A stretch of 46,559 nucleotides of DNA from Deltaproteobacteria bacterium (GTDB lineage: Bacteria > Desulfobacterota > DSM-4660 > Desulfatiglandales > Desulfatiglandaceae). The notes under the pieces were generated by a model. It saw nothing but the letters and a program-made list of their open reading frames with translations. It ran no database searches and was not told where the DNA came from. Position numbers and translations under genes: made by a program. Below are positions 24,651 to 33,363 of this stretch, piece after piece (within the stretch, counting starts at the first letter, position 1; each line of letters begins with the position of its first letter). The stretch is from NCBI GenBank assembly GCA_021737425.1, contig JAIPDZ010000003.1:1-46559 (forward strand), in the 5' to 3' direction.

Positions 24651-26684
24651 TCAGGCCTGATCATAATGGCTGAACTGCATGCTGAAGGTGGCCCGTCCCT
24701 GGGAGGCGGAGCGCAGGGCCGTGGAGTACCCGAACATCTTGGAGAGGGGCACATTGGCCGTCACCACCTGGACCGCCCCCCGGGCCGCGATCTGCCCGAT
24801 TTTCCCCTGCCGGGTGTTCAGATCCGCGATGACCTCCCCGGTAAACGCTTCGGGCGTCAACACCTCCATATGCATGATCGGTTCCAATAAAATGGGATCC
24901 GCCTTTTGAAAGGCCCCTCTGAAGGCCATGTTGCTTGCGGCCCTGAAGGCCATGACATCAGAGGTCTCTTTGATGTCCACCTCCAGCAGCGCCGTGTGGA
25001 CGTCCGTCACCGGATATCCCATGATGCTCCCCCCGGCCCAGGCCTCATCAATCCCCTGTTGAATGGCTCCTGTAAATTCCGCGGTGAGTTCGGGGTGGTC
25101 GCATCGGTTTTCAAACCGGTTCCCGGAACCCCGGGGCAGGGGGGAGACCTCTATGGTGAGCCCGGCAAAGTGCTGCTGGCCGGCCAGTTCCCGTTTAAAC
25201 TCCTCCCTGTGTACCACCGGGGAGGTGATGGTCTCCCTGTAGACCACCTGGGGTTTGCCTTGGTTGGTATCTAAGGAAAACTCCCGCCTCAGCCTTCCCA
25301 TGATAATTTCCAGGTGTAATTCGCCCATGCCGGATATCAGGGTCTGGCCGGTATCTTCGTCTATCCTGAACTTGAAGGTGGGGTCCTCGTCCGACAACTT
25401 GTTGAGGCTGTCTATGAGCTTTTCATGATCCTGGACCCGTTTGGGCTCCACTGCCACACTAATGACCGGTTCATTGAACTGAATGGTTTCCAGCAATATG
25501 GGCTTGTCTTCAGCACACAGGGTGTCGCCGGTGGTGGTCAGCTTGAGACCCATGGCCGCTACAATATCCCCGGCCGAGGCCTCATCGATGCGCTCTCGTT
25601 TATTGGAATGCATTTTGAGGAGGCGTGCGGCCTTCTCTTTGACGTTTTTGGCTGGGTTGTAAACAGGGCCCCCGGCCTTGATGGTGCCTGAATAGACCCG
25701 GATATAGGTCATCTTTCGCCCTTGGTCCATGCTCACCTTGAAGGCCAGGGCCGCGAAAGGTCCTTTGGCCTTGGGGGGACGGGCCTCCAGTTCCCCTGAA
25801 ACCGGGTGTTTACCCTCCACCGGAGGGACATCCACGGGTGCGGGAAGAAAATCGACGATACCGTCCAATAAGGGCTGTATGCCCTTGTTTTTGAGGGCGG
25901 CCCCACAATATATGGGTACCAGCTGGAGATGGATGGTGGCCTTGCGGATGGCCGTTTTCAATTCAGGGAGGGGAATTTCCTCTTCGGCCAGGTATTTCTC
26001 CATGATGGCATCGTCTTTTTCAGCCACGGTTTCCAGGAGCAGCTCCCGGTGGCGTACCGCCTCCTCCATCAGCGTATCCGGGATGGGGATCTCCGTATAT
26101 TGGGCGCCGAACATGTCTTCTTCCCACACGATGGCCTTCATCTTGAGGATGTCGATGATGCCCTGAAATGCATCCTCCTGTCCCCAGGGGAATTGGAGCA
26201 GCAGGGGGGTAGCCCCCAGTCGGTCCCGAATCATGTCCACGGCCCGGAAGAAGTCGGCCCCCACCCGATCCAGCTTGTTGATAAAAGCGATTTTGGGGAC
26301 CTTATACCGATCCGCCTGATGCCACACCGTCTCAGACTGAGGTTCCACGCCGCCCACCGCACAGAAGACCCCGATGGCCCCGTCCAGCACCCGCAGGGAG
26401 CGCTCCACCTCTATGGTGAAATCCACATGACCGGGGGTATCGATAATATTGATGGTAAACCCACGCCACATGCAGGAAGTAACCGCGGACGTTATGGTGA
26501 TCCCCCGCTCCCGCTCTTCCACCATCCAGTCCATGGTGGCTTCCCCATTGTGGACCTCTCCCATCTTGTGGACCCGGCCGGAATAAAAGAGGACCCGTTC
26601 GGTCACTGTGGTCTTGCCCGCATCGATATGGGCGATGATCCCAAGATTCCGGGTCTTGGTGAGTTGTTTGGGTGTGGCTGCCAT
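24651..26684 (-). CDS. fusA: Translation elongation factor G
   Basis: The 677-residue GTPase is a little shorter than standard EF-G (about 692-704). Domain I shows G1 AHIDAGKTT, switch region [11 protein letters not shown]3 DTPGHVDFT and G4 NKLDR; domains II-V follow, with GMGELHLEI and, near the end, [23 protein letters not shown] drives translocation and, with RRF, ribosome recycling. It is not beside tufA, rpsL or rpsG, so it is probably a second EF-G; Desulfobacterota often carry such paralogues, including the split-function spdEFG types. ATG at 26684 follows AAAAGG and gives the usual [13 protein letters not shown] start; the open frame extends upstream but that part overlaps its own promoter. 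Confidence 0.92.
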   Translation of the reverse strand: MAATPKQLTKTRNLGIIAHIDAGKTTVTERVLFYSGRVHKMGEVHNGEATMDWMVEERERGITITSAVTSCMWRGFTINIIDTPGHVDFTIEVERSLRVLDGAIGVFCAVGGVEPQSETVWHQADRYKVPKIAFINKLDRVGADFFRAVDMIRDRLGATPLLLQFPWGQEDAFQGIIDILKMKAIVWEEDMFGAQYTEIPIPDTLMEEAVRHRELLLETVAEKDDAIMEKYLAEEEIPLPELKTAIRKATIHLQLVPIYCGAALKNKGIQPLLDGIVDFLPAPVDVPPVEGKHPVSGELEARPPKAKGPFAALAFKVSMDQGRKMTYIRVYSGTIKAGGPVYNPAKNVKEKAARLLKMHSNKRERIDEASAGDIVAAMGLKLTTTGDTLCAEDKPILLETIQFNEPVISVAVEPKRVQDHEKLIDSLNKLSDEDPTFKFRIDEDTGQTLISGMGELHLEIIMGRLRREFSLDTNQGKPQVVYRETITSPVVHREEFKRELAGQQHFAGLTIEVSPLPRGSGNRFENRCDHPELTAEFTGAIQQGIDEAWAGGSIMGYPVTDVHTALLEVDIKETSDVMAFRAASNMAFRGAFQKADPILLEPIMHMEVLTPEAFTGEVIADLNTRQGKIGQIAARGAVQVVTANVPLSKMFGYSTALRSASQGRATFSMQFSHYDQA

Positions 26685-26746
26685 GATAATGCCTTTTGAT
26701 CCCTTCCGTTCTACGCACAGGCCCCTTTGGCAGGTTGGGCGCCGCA

Positions 26747-26776
26747 TTGACACCGGCGATGAATCTAAGGTATCTT
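26747..26776 (+). promoter_or_regulatory. Putative promoter of the endonuclease III-like gene
   Basis: TTGACA at 26747-26752 and TATCTT at 26771-26776 are spaced 18 bp apart. It overlaps the opposing fusA promoter. The start codon lies about 85 bases downstream. Confidence 0.4.
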
Positions 26777-26790
26777 GCATGACCTGTCAA
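26762..26790 (-). promoter_or_regulatory. Putative fusA promoter
   Basis: On the minus strand a perfect TTGACA (26785-26790) and TAGATT (26762-26767) are separated by 17 bp, about 78 bases before the fusA ATG. It overlaps the divergent promoter, so simultaneous use of both should interfere. Confidence 0.55.
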
Positions 26791-26864
26791 GGCATAATCC
26801 AAGGTGCAAATCTCAGGTGAAGGGTGTGGTGAACCGTCAAAGGCGGGAGAGGGGGAAAAGGGGT

Positions 26865-27563
26865 GTGAATCGGGAAGAAGGCGCTTGGGGCAGCTCGGTG
26901 GGGGGGCGGTTGAGGGAGATGTTTCATCTGTTAAAGACCCGCTTCGGCCCCCAGCAATGGTGGCCGGCCGACACCCCCCTGGAGGTGATGGTGGGGGCCG
27001 TACTCACCCAGAACACCAATTGGAAAAACGTGGAAAAGGCCATCTTGAACCTCAAAAAAAAGGATCTTCTTTCCCTTGAGCGCCTTTACGGCCTGGCCCC
27101 TGAAGCGCTGGCCCGTGAAATCCGTCCAGCGGGCTACTACAATATCAAGGCCAGGCGATTGAAAAACCTGATGGAGTTTGTGATGACACAATACCAAGGC
27201 GACCTGGAAGCGCTGAAACAGGAGGCGCTACCTACCCTCAGGCAGGGCCTGCTGTCAGTAAACGGGGTGGGTCCCGAGACCGCGGACAGTATCCTGCTGT
27301 ACGCGCTCCAAAGGCCTGTTTTTGTGGTGGATGCCTATACCCACCGGATACTCATCCGGCATGCCATGGCAGATGAACAAGCCACTTACCAGGACCTGCA
27401 GGAGCTGTTTGTGATGCACCTGCCGGATGACCCCTCCCTGTATAATGAGTTCCACGCATTGATTGTGCAGGCAGGGAAGCATTACTGCCGCAAAAACCCC
27501 GTATGTGAAAGCTGCCCCCTCAAGACATGGGGGAATCTCCCCGTGGCGCCGGATGTGCGGTAA
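26865..27563 (+). CDS. Endonuclease III-like HhH-GPD DNA repair protein
   Basis: The product is about 232 residues from the GTG preferred here. It has the endonuclease III core: WWPADTPLEVMVGAVLTQNTNW, the helix-hairpin-helix LLSVNGVGPETADSILLYAL and the following VVDAYTHRI with the conserved catalytic Asp. Two departures are visible. The HhH lysine that makes bifunctional endonuclease III a lyase is Glu here (GPETAD), and the C-terminal cluster motif CRKNPVCESCPL shows three cysteines with no fourth. It is therefore probably a monofunctional or specialised glycosylase, as in several archaeal and anaerobic relatives. The open frame reaches back to 26775, but the upstream part is basic and unconserved; GAGGGGGAAAAGGGG precedes the GTG at 26865. 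Start certainty is low. Confidence 0.8.
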   Translation: MNREEGAWGSSVGGRLREMFHLLKTRFGPQQWWPADTPLEVMVGAVLTQNTNWKNVEKAILNLKKKDLLSLERLYGLAPEALAREIRPAGYYNIKARRLKNLMEFVMTQYQGDLEALKQEALPTLRQGLLSVNGVGPETADSILLYALQRPVFVVDAYTHRILIRHAMADEQATYQDLQELFVMHLPDDPSLYNEFHALIVQAGKHYCRKNPVCESCPLKTWGNLPVAPDVR

Positions 27564-27648
27564 GCCCCCGCCCGCTTGAAAGGTGGTCATTGGGGTTTAC
27601 CCCCTGGGGGAAGAAGCCCCCCGAAGGTCGAAACGCGGGTATCCGGGG

Positions 27649-28737
27649 TCAGGATGGGACCAGTTCCTTCCGGATAATGATGTCCCGTTTGGGATAGGGG
27701 ATTTCGATCCCTTCTTCGTCAAAGACTTCCTTTACCCGATCCGTAATGTAGGAGATGGTATCCATGCGACGCCTGGGGTCGTTGATCCATACCCTGGCCT
27801 GAAGGTCCACGGACGATTCCCCAAAGCTTCTGACCACCACCTTGGGGGCCGGGTCCTTCATCACCCAGTCCAGTTCCAGGGCCACCTTGACGATGAGTTC
27901 CTTGGCCTTCTTTACCTCCGCGTCATAGGAGATGCCGATGGGGATCCGGACCCTGATTTCGTCGGTAATGGTGGTGTAATTGACGATATCCCGGTTCATG
28001 ATCTCGTTGTTGGGGATGATGATCACGATATTGTCCGTGGTGCGGATCTTGGTGGCCCGGAGGCCGATGTCCACCACATCCCCCCATGTGGCCGAACCGG
28101 CCGGCGCCGACCAGACCTCAATCCGGTCCCCCACCTTCAGGGGCCTGTCAATAATCAGGAGGACCCCGGAAATCAGATTGGACAGGGTATCCTTGGCCGC
28201 GAAACCGATGGCAATGCCGGCAACACCCGCACCGGCGATAAACGGCATGATATTGAGCCCGAGCATGTCTAAGGCGATAATGATCCCGGTGATGTAGATG
28301 ATGACCCCTGAAAACCGTTTGAAGAGGTTGACGATGACATCATCCATTTGGGTGTCGGTACGGGCCACCAGCTTTCTTTCCAGGTAGGGCAAAGCACTCT
28401 GGACCATATTGTTGGCAATGGTGGTGAGGAGGATGATCATCAGGGCATTGAACAACTTTTCCATGAGGGGGGCATGGAAAAGCTTGAGCAGGGCCGTGCC
28501 CAATAGGATAATGATGATATAATGTCCTGCCCGCCGGATCAGGGAAAATATACGCTCGCTTTTCTCAAAGAAAGGCCGGGTCCCGTATTTTTTTTCCACT
28601 TTGGCCACGATCCGGTTGTAGATCCACCAGACCACGGCGGCGGCCAGCAGCAGGGCCGCCACCCGGATCAGTGGATCGAGGATCTCCTCTGGATGGGCCG
28701 CAATCCGGTCGACCAGCCCTTTGATCATGGTTTTCAT
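27649..28737 (-). CDS. mscS: Small-conductance mechanosensitive channel (MscS family)
   Basis: The 362-residue inner-membrane channel has four likely membrane segments: residues 22-40 (LIRVAALLLAAAVVWWIY), about 71-88 (HYIIIILLGTALLKLF), about 95-108 and the pore-forming TM near 140-180 (IIYITGIIIALDMLG, then FIAGAGVAGIAIGFAAKDTLSN with the glycine/alanine-packed TM3). The cytoplasmic beta domain follows (LKVGDRIEV, IPNNEIMNRDIVNY). It opens under membrane tension to release solutes during hypo-osmotic shock. AGGAAAG precedes ATG; a second ATG is three codons in. The 85-bp convergent gap to the endonuclease gene has GC-only hairpins without a T run, so a terminator is uncertain. Confidence 0.9.
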   Translation of the reverse strand: MKTMIKGLVDRIAAHPEEILDPLIRVAALLLAAAVVWWIYNRIVAKVEKKYGTRPFFEKSERIFSLIRRAGHYIIIILLGTALLKLFHAPLMEKLFNALMIILLTTIANNMVQSALPYLERKLVARTDTQMDDVIVNLFKRFSGVIIYITGIIIALDMLGLNIMPFIAGAGVAGIAIGFAAKDTLSNLISGVLLIIDRPLKVGDRIEVWSAPAGSATWGDVVDIGLRATKIRTTDNIVIIIPNNEIMNRDIVNYTTITDEIRVRIPIGISYDAEVKKAKELIVKVALELDWVMKDPAPKVVVRSFGESSVDLQARVWINDPRRRMDTISYITDRVKEVFDEEGIEIPYPKRDIIIRKELVPS

Positions 28738-28751
28738 GGGTGCTTTCCTAA

Positions 28752-28814
28752 GCCGGACAAGCCGGAACCAAAAGTGTTAAGGTGTCAGTGTTCAGGTTTC
28801 AGAATTCGGGTTTG
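28752..28814. repeat. Dispersed intergenic repeat, copy 2
   Basis: This copy shares GCCGGACAAGCCGGAACC at its start and GAATTCGGGTTTG at its end with 21945-21993, with an extra 14 bp (AAGGTGTCAGTGTT) in the middle. It starts 15 bp upstream of mscS on the opposite side from the coding region. Confidence 0.75.
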
Positions 28815-28845
28815 CTGACACCTGACACCCGAAACCTGACACCTT
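28779..28845. repeat. Imperfect inverted repeat with CTGACAC heptad reiterations
   Basis: AAGGTGTCAG (28779-28788) pairs with CTGACACCTT (28836-28845), and CAGGTTTC (28793-28800) with GAAACCTG (28831-28838). The right arm is built of near-identical heptads (CTGACAC, CTGACAC, CCGAAAC, CTGACAC). It resembles the short tandem-type intergenic repeats common in Desulfobacterota genomes and overlaps copy 2 of the dispersed repeat. Confidence 0.65.
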
Positions 28846-29172
28846 TATCGCTAATGAATCAAATGGCTTAACTTCAACAAAACATCTTCGCTTTTTGCAT
28901 AGAAGTTTCAATCTAAGACTCTAATCGGTGTAATGAAGCTGGATTTTGTCCGGAACTCGGATATTGTCACAGGTACTGGGGAAAGGCAACCCCCAATCGG
29001 GTCCGGGAGAGGAGGGGCCTACGGGGGATTTTCCCCTTGAAGTGATATGTCGATTGTGACATATTTTGCAGGCAATTGGGTATACCCTCCTCATAGGGAG
29101 GACCATTTGCGCCTTGAAGGAAGGAACCATACGGGCATAGGGACATCATAGTCCAGACAAGTGGATGGGTAA

Positions 29173-30429
29173 ATGGAAGCGTTTTTCGAAGTAAAAAGGC
29201 CGGATGAGGTCTTTGAACTCATTCAGGGATTCCAGCCGGTGGGGGAGGAGACCATCCCCATGGAGAGCGGCCTGGGTCGGGTGTTGAGCCGGGACCTGAC
29301 CGCCTTGGAAGATCTGCCCCCGTTTTTGCGGTCCACCATGGACGGCTACGCAGTAAAGGCAAAGGCCACCTTCGGCGCTGCCGAGAGTCTCCCCGCCCTT
29401 TTTGAGATAATCCAAGAGGTGAAGATGGGAACCGCCAGCCCGGGGATTCTGAGCGAAGGCCAGGCCGCCAAAATCCCCACCGGAGGCATGCTCCCGCAAG
29501 GGGCGGACAGTGTGGTGATGAAGGAATACTGCGACCGTCTCGATGAGCATACCCTGGAGGTGAGCCGGGCCGTATCTCCCTTGGAAAATGTCATACAACC
29601 CGGAGATGATTTGAAAAAGGGGAATGTCTTTCTGAACCTGGGACATCGTCTGCGGCCCCAGGACCTGGGGGCTATGGCCGGCCTGGGGATCCTGAATGTG
29701 CCGGTTTTTCAAAGACCGCGGGTGGCCCTCATATCCACGGGAGATGAAATCGTCCCCCCGGAGCACCCCCCCGGGCCGGGACAGGTGAGGGACATCAACC
29801 GGTATACGTTGGCCGCCCTGTGCCGCAGGCTTGGCGCCGTCCCTGTTCACCTGGGGATATGCGCGGACCGATTCCAGGACCTCCAAGAGAACGTGGAGAC
29901 GGCCCTAAAAAAGGCGGACACCCTTTGGATATCAGGGGGCAGCTCGGTGGGGACCCGGGACCTGACCTTGAAGGTCTTTGAGACCCTTCCCGATTTTACA
30001 CTCCTGGTACACGGCATATCCATCAGTCCGGGCAAACCCACCATCATCGGCCTGGCCGGATCTCAGCCCGTCATCGGCCTGCCCGGGCATGTGGCATCCG
30101 CCCTGGTGATCGCCGAGGTATTTATGACCCGACTCATCTCCAGGCTGGGGGGGGAGGAGAAGCGAAAAGGCGCCTTGGGCAGGACGGTGGAGGCCCAATT
30201 GAGCCGGAATATTGAGTCCGCCAGCGGACGGGAGGATTATGTCCGGGTCCGGTTGACCCGGGAGCGGGGGAAGCTGATCGCCGACCCCATATTTGGCAAA
30301 TCCGGTCTTATCTCCACCCTGGTGGAGGCGGACGGGCTGCTCAGGATCCATATGAATACCGAAGGGTGCTACCAGGGGGAGAAGGTGCGGGTGATTCCCT
30401 TTGATTCCTGCGGAGGAGGTCTCGAATGA
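29173..30429 (+). CDS. moeA: Molybdopterin molybdotransferase MoeA
   Basis: The 418-residue protein has the four-domain MoeA layout. FLRSTMDGYAVKA is the conserved MDGYA segment, IPTGGMLPQGADSVVM the P-T-G-x-x-x-P-x-G-A-D motif, VALISTGDEIV begins the MPT-binding domain, WISGGSSVGTRDLT is the GGxSxG motif, and HGISISPGKPTIIG with LPGHVASALV the P-G-K-P and G-x-P-G-x-x-x-S/A regions. It inserts molybdate (or tungstate) into adenylated molybdopterin. GGATGGG precedes ATG. Its last four bases overlap the next gene (ATGA). It heads a molybdenum operon of four genes and may be controlled by the structured leader upstream. Confidence 0.93.
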   Translation: MEAFFEVKRPDEVFELIQGFQPVGEETIPMESGLGRVLSRDLTALEDLPPFLRSTMDGYAVKAKATFGAAESLPALFEIIQEVKMGTASPGILSEGQAAKIPTGGMLPQGADSVVMKEYCDRLDEHTLEVSRAVSPLENVIQPGDDLKKGNVFLNLGHRLRPQDLGAMAGLGILNVPVFQRPRVALISTGDEIVPPEHPPGPGQVRDINRYTLAALCRRLGAVPVHLGICADRFQDLQENVETALKKADTLWISGGSSVGTRDLTLKVFETLPDFTLLVHGISISPGKPTIIGLAGSQPVIGLPGHVASALVIAEVFMTRLISRLGGEEKRKGALGRTVEAQLSRNIESASGREDYVRVRLTRERGKLIADPIFGKSGLISTLVEADGLLRIHMNTEGCYQGEKVRVIPFDSCGGGLE

Positions 30430-32366
30430 AAAGGCAGGTCTACCTTGCCATGAAGTCTCTTGAGGAGGCCAGAGAGATTTTTCAATCCCGATTCGGGCCT
30501 GAAACGAGGGCCCCCATGGAAACCGTGAAGGTGGATGACGCCCTTCACCGGGTTACGGCCCAGCCGGTCTTTGCCAAACGTTCAGCTCCCGCCTACCATT
30601 CATCCGCCATGGACGGCATCGCGGTGGTCTCCGCTCAGACCCATGGCATCACGGAACGGAATCCCAAGATCCTGGTGATGGGGCGGGACGCAGTGTGGGT
30701 CAACACGGGACAACCCCTCCCGGCCCCTTTTGACGCGGTGATCATGATCGAAAAGGTGCACCAGGTGGATGGGGACCGGGTGGAAATTCGGGCCCCGGCC
30801 TATCCGTGGCAAAACGTTCGGAAGGTGGGAGAAGACATTGTGGCCACGGAACTGCTTTTTCCCCAGAACCACCGGCTGCGGGCGTTTGATTTGGGAGGAC
30901 TGGTAAGCGCCGGATTGTCTTGGGTGCAGGTGTGGAAACGTCCTGAAGTGGCCATTATTCCCACTGGTTCGGAACTGGTGACCCATGACCAGATCTCCGA
31001 GGGCATCCCATTAGAAACAGGCCAGATCATCGAGTACAATTCCCTTGTGCTGGCCGGACTGGTCCGAGAGTGCGGCGGGCGCCCGGTGGTCTATCCCATT
31101 GTACCGGATAAGGAACAGGACATCCGCGCCGCCCTGGCGGCGGCGGTGGATTCCACGGCAGACGTGATTATTGTCAATGCAGGATCGTCGGCCGGGACCC
31201 GGGACTACACCTACCACATGGTGGAGGAGTTGGGAGAAGTCTTGGTGCATGGAGTGGCCATGATGCCGGGTAAGCCCACCATCCTGGGCCAAGTCCGTGG
31301 AAAGCCGGTGGTGGGAAATCCGGGGTACGCAGTCTCCTCGGCCCTTTCCTTTGATCAGTTCATCCGGCCTTTGGTGTACACCCTTCAAGGGTGTGCGCCA
31401 CCCTCTCCCAGGACCCTCCAGGTGTATCCCACCCGGGATATCCCCTCCAAGCTGGGCATCGAGGAGTTCTTACGGGTCAATATCGGGAAGGTGGGATCCC
31501 GATATGTGGCCACGCCCTTGGGACGGGCCGCAGGCTCCATTACCACCCTCACCAAGGCGGAAGGGATTATCCGGATTCCAGCCCTTGTAGAGGGTATCCC
31601 CCAGAACAAGAGGATTGAAGCCGAACTTCTGGTGGACGAGGAAGATTTGTTGAACACCCTTGTTATCATCGGCAGTCATGATATTACCCTCGATATCCTG
31701 GGCGATGAGATCAGACGTACCCACCACACGGTTCGGGTTACGTCCGGTAATGTGGGAAGCCTGGGAGGGCTTCTGGCCCTGCGTAAGGGGACCTGCCACA
31801 TGTCCGGGTCCCATTTGCTGGATGTGGATACCGGGAAATACAACATCTCCTATATCCAGAAATACGTAAAAGGCGTGGACGTGACGGTCTTTCACCTGAC
31901 TCTGAGGGACCAGGGGGTAATGGTGGCCAAGGGGAACCCCAAGGGGATCAAGGGGATAGAGGACCTGGTCAGAAACGAGGTCACCTTTGTCAATCGGCAG
32001 CGGGGGTCGGGAACGCGGGTGTTGCTGGATTACAAACTGGACCAGCTGAAGATCCCTTCAACGTCCATAACAGGCTATGATCATGAGGAGTTTACCCATC
32101 TTGCCGTGGCGGTGGATGTGTTGAGCGGGGCGGCAGACTGCGGCATGGGGATTTACGCGGCGGCCAAGGCCCTGAACCTGGATTTCATACCGGTTGAGCG
32201 GGAACAGTACGACCTGGTGATACGAAGCGACGTGCTGGAATCCCCCACAGTCCAGGCCCTCGTCCGTACCATCAGATCCCGTCATTTTCGGGACCGGGTC
32301 ACTGAACTGGGCGGTTACAATCCCGCAAAAAGCGGTGAGGTACTCATGGAGATCAAGGGAGGGTAG
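30426..32366 (+). CDS. MoeA fused to a PBP-like (periplasmic binding fold) domain
   Basis: The 646-residue fusion has a complete second MoeA in residues 1 to about 410 (AYHSSAMDGIAVV, IIVNAGSSAGTRDYTYH, HGVAMMPGKPTILG, VVGNPGYAVSSAL) followed by a COG1910-type substrate-binding domain from about 415 to the end (NTLVIIGSHDITLDIL, TSGNVGSLGGLLALRKG, FVNRQRGSGTRVLLDY, AAVDVLSGAADCGMGI-like VAVDVLSGAADCGMG). No signal peptide is present, so the binding fold works in the cytosol, probably sensing or delivering molybdate, tungstate or a pterin. Two different MoeA paralogues side by side are often taken as molybdenum- versus tungsten-specific enzymes. It overlaps moeA by four bases; the ModE-like gene starts one base after its stop. 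Confidence 0.9.
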   Translation: MKRQVYLAMKSLEEAREIFQSRFGPETRAPMETVKVDDALHRVTAQPVFAKRSAPAYHSSAMDGIAVVSAQTHGITERNPKILVMGRDAVWVNTGQPLPAPFDAVIMIEKVHQVDGDRVEIRAPAYPWQNVRKVGEDIVATELLFPQNHRLRAFDLGGLVSAGLSWVQVWKRPEVAIIPTGSELVTHDQISEGIPLETGQIIEYNSLVLAGLVRECGGRPVVYPIVPDKEQDIRAALAAAVDSTADVIIVNAGSSAGTRDYTYHMVEELGEVLVHGVAMMPGKPTILGQVRGKPVVGNPGYAVSSALSFDQFIRPLVYTLQGCAPPSPRTLQVYPTRDIPSKLGIEEFLRVNIGKVGSRYVATPLGRAAGSITTLTKAEGIIRIPALVEGIPQNKRIEAELLVDEEDLLNTLVIIGSHDITLDILGDEIRRTHHTVRVTSGNVGSLGGLLALRKGTCHMSGSHLLDVDTGKYNISYIQKYVKGVDVTVFHLTLRDQGVMVAKGNPKGIKGIEDLVRNEVTFVNRQRGSGTRVLLDYKLDQLKIPSTSITGYDHEEFTHLAVAVDVLSGAADCGMGIYAAAKALNLDFIPVEREQYDLVIRSDVLESPTVQALVRTIRSRHFRDRVTELGGYNPAKSGEVLMEIKGG

Positions 32367-32367
32367 C

Positions 32368-32709
32368 ATGGTATCTTTACGAATCAGATCCAGGCAGTGG
32401 ATTGTGGATGAAGCAGATCAAATCATCATGGGGGAGGGGAGAAAGGAGATCCTGGAAACCATTGAGAAGACCGGTTCCATCAATCAGACGGCCAAGATTA
32501 TGAAAATGTCCTATAAGGGCGTTTGGGGGAGGATTAAAGCCACGGAGTCCTACCTGAACCAAAAAATCGTGAATGCAGACCGGAAAAACGGCACCAGGCT
32601 TACGGCTGAAGGAAAGGCCCTTTTGGAGAAATACCGCACTTTGAAGGCCTGTTGTATAGAGGCGGATAATCGCTGCTTTGACCAATTGTTCAAGGAAACG
32701 GATGAATAG
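32368..32709 (+). CDS. ModE-like winged-helix DNA-binding protein
   Basis: The 113-residue protein resembles the N-terminal, DNA-binding half of the molybdate regulator ModE: IRSRQWIVDEADQIIMGEGR, then the helix-turn-helix ILETIEKTGSINQTAKIMKM with recognition helix SYKGVWGRIKATE, and the wing region TRLTAEGKALLEKYR. The two C-terminal molybdate-binding (TOBE) domains of full ModE are absent. The preceding gene ends in a small-molecule binding domain, so ligand sensing may be done in trans, or by another protein. GGGAGGG precedes ATG. It overlaps mobB by eight bases. It probably controls this operon or molybdate transport. Confidence 0.85.
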   Translation: MVSLRIRSRQWIVDEADQIIMGEGRKEILETIEKTGSINQTAKIMKMSYKGVWGRIKATESYLNQKIVNADRKNGTRLTAEGKALLEKYRTLKACCIEADNRCFDQLFKETDE

Positions 32710-33304
32710 GGAAGGAAGGGTAACGAGATTGGAGCAGGTTCAGGATCCACCGTTGGTGTGTGTGGTGGGATTTTCCGGTACCGGGAAGACCACCCTCATT
32801 GAAAAGCTCATCCCCGTGCTCAAGACCCACGGGTTACGGGTGGGTTGCATCAAGCATGATGCGCACGGGTTTGAAATGGATCGACCGGGCAAGGACAGCT
32901 GGCGACACAAACAGGCCGGGGCATCCGCCACCCTGGTCTCTTCCCCCGGCCGGATCGGAATGGTCATGGATGTGGAATATGATCATGACCCCGGCGAATT
33001 GAAAAAGTTTTTGGACACGGTGGACATAATTCTCGCTGAAGGGTATAAACGATCCAATCACCCCAAACTGGAAGTATTCAGAAAAGATCTGCGGGATGAG
33101 CCGGTGTGCAAGGGGGATGACCACCTCCTGGCCGTGATCAGCCATACCCCTGTAAAATGGGGAGGGGCCTGCTTTTCGCCGGACGATACGGACGGTCTGG
33201 CCCGGTTCTTGATAAAGACCTTTCGCCTGGCCTCAGGCAATGCACCTTCCGGGGAGACAATCCAGGCGCCACAGGCGGTCGGAAATCACACCCATACGGT
33301 CTGA
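32702..33304 (+). CDS. mobB: Molybdopterin-guanine dinucleotide biosynthesis protein MobB
   Basis: The 200-residue P-loop GTPase has Walker A GFSGTGKTT (residues 23-31), RVGCIKHDAHGFEMDRPGKDSW, which is the conserved K-H-x-H/D-x-x-x-x-D-x-x-G-K-D-S/T segment, and the Walker-B-like VDIILAEGYKRSNHPKLEVF typical of MobB. It assists MobA in forming bis-MGD cofactor for formate dehydrogenases and related enzymes. The C-terminal 25 residues extend beyond the family core. AAGGAAACGG precedes ATG at 32702; an upstream TTG is less likely. Last gene of the operon; the next gene is 168 bp away with its own promoter. Confidence 0.92.
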   Translation: MNREGRVTRLEQVQDPPLVCVVGFSGTGKTTLIEKLIPVLKTHGLRVGCIKHDAHGFEMDRPGKDSWRHKQAGASATLVSSPGRIGMVMDVEYDHDPGELKKFLDTVDIILAEGYKRSNHPKLEVFRKDLRDEPVCKGDDHLLAVISHTPVKWGGACFSPDDTDGLARFLIKTFRLASGNAPSGETIQAPQAVGNHTHTV

Positions 33305-33335
33305 GCCCCCATATCCTCAACCGGGACGACAGGGA

Positions 33336-33363
33336 TTGACAGGGGAACTGAAAACCATAAATT
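33336..33363 (+). promoter_or_regulatory. Putative promoter of the tol operon
   Basis: TTGACA at 33336-33341 and TAAATT at 33358-33363 are separated by 16 bp. The gap between mobB and tolQ is otherwise AT-rich, and no other good -35 box is visible. Confidence 0.5.

Larger units (their letters stand above)
28738..29172. other. 435-bp intergenic region and leader of the molybdenum operon
   Basis: After the dispersed repeat and its inverted arms (to about 28845) comes an AT-rich stretch with no clear promoter. From about 28970 the leader is G/C-rich with several possible stems: TGGGG/CCCCA near 28977-28994, GGGG/CCCC near 29023-29036, a perfect ATATGTC/GACATAT pair (arms around 29045-29064 with a 6-base loop) and CCTCC/GGAGG around 29087-29101. 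Molybdenum cofactor riboswitches commonly precede moeA in this phylum; I cannot match the consensus with confidence. No coding sequence is evident. Confidence 0.4.

Noticed and set aside
29045-29080. Possible sigma-54 promoter before moeA (GTGACATATTTTGCA)
   Set aside because: The GG of the -24 element is missing and spacing to GC is 8 rather than 10 bases.
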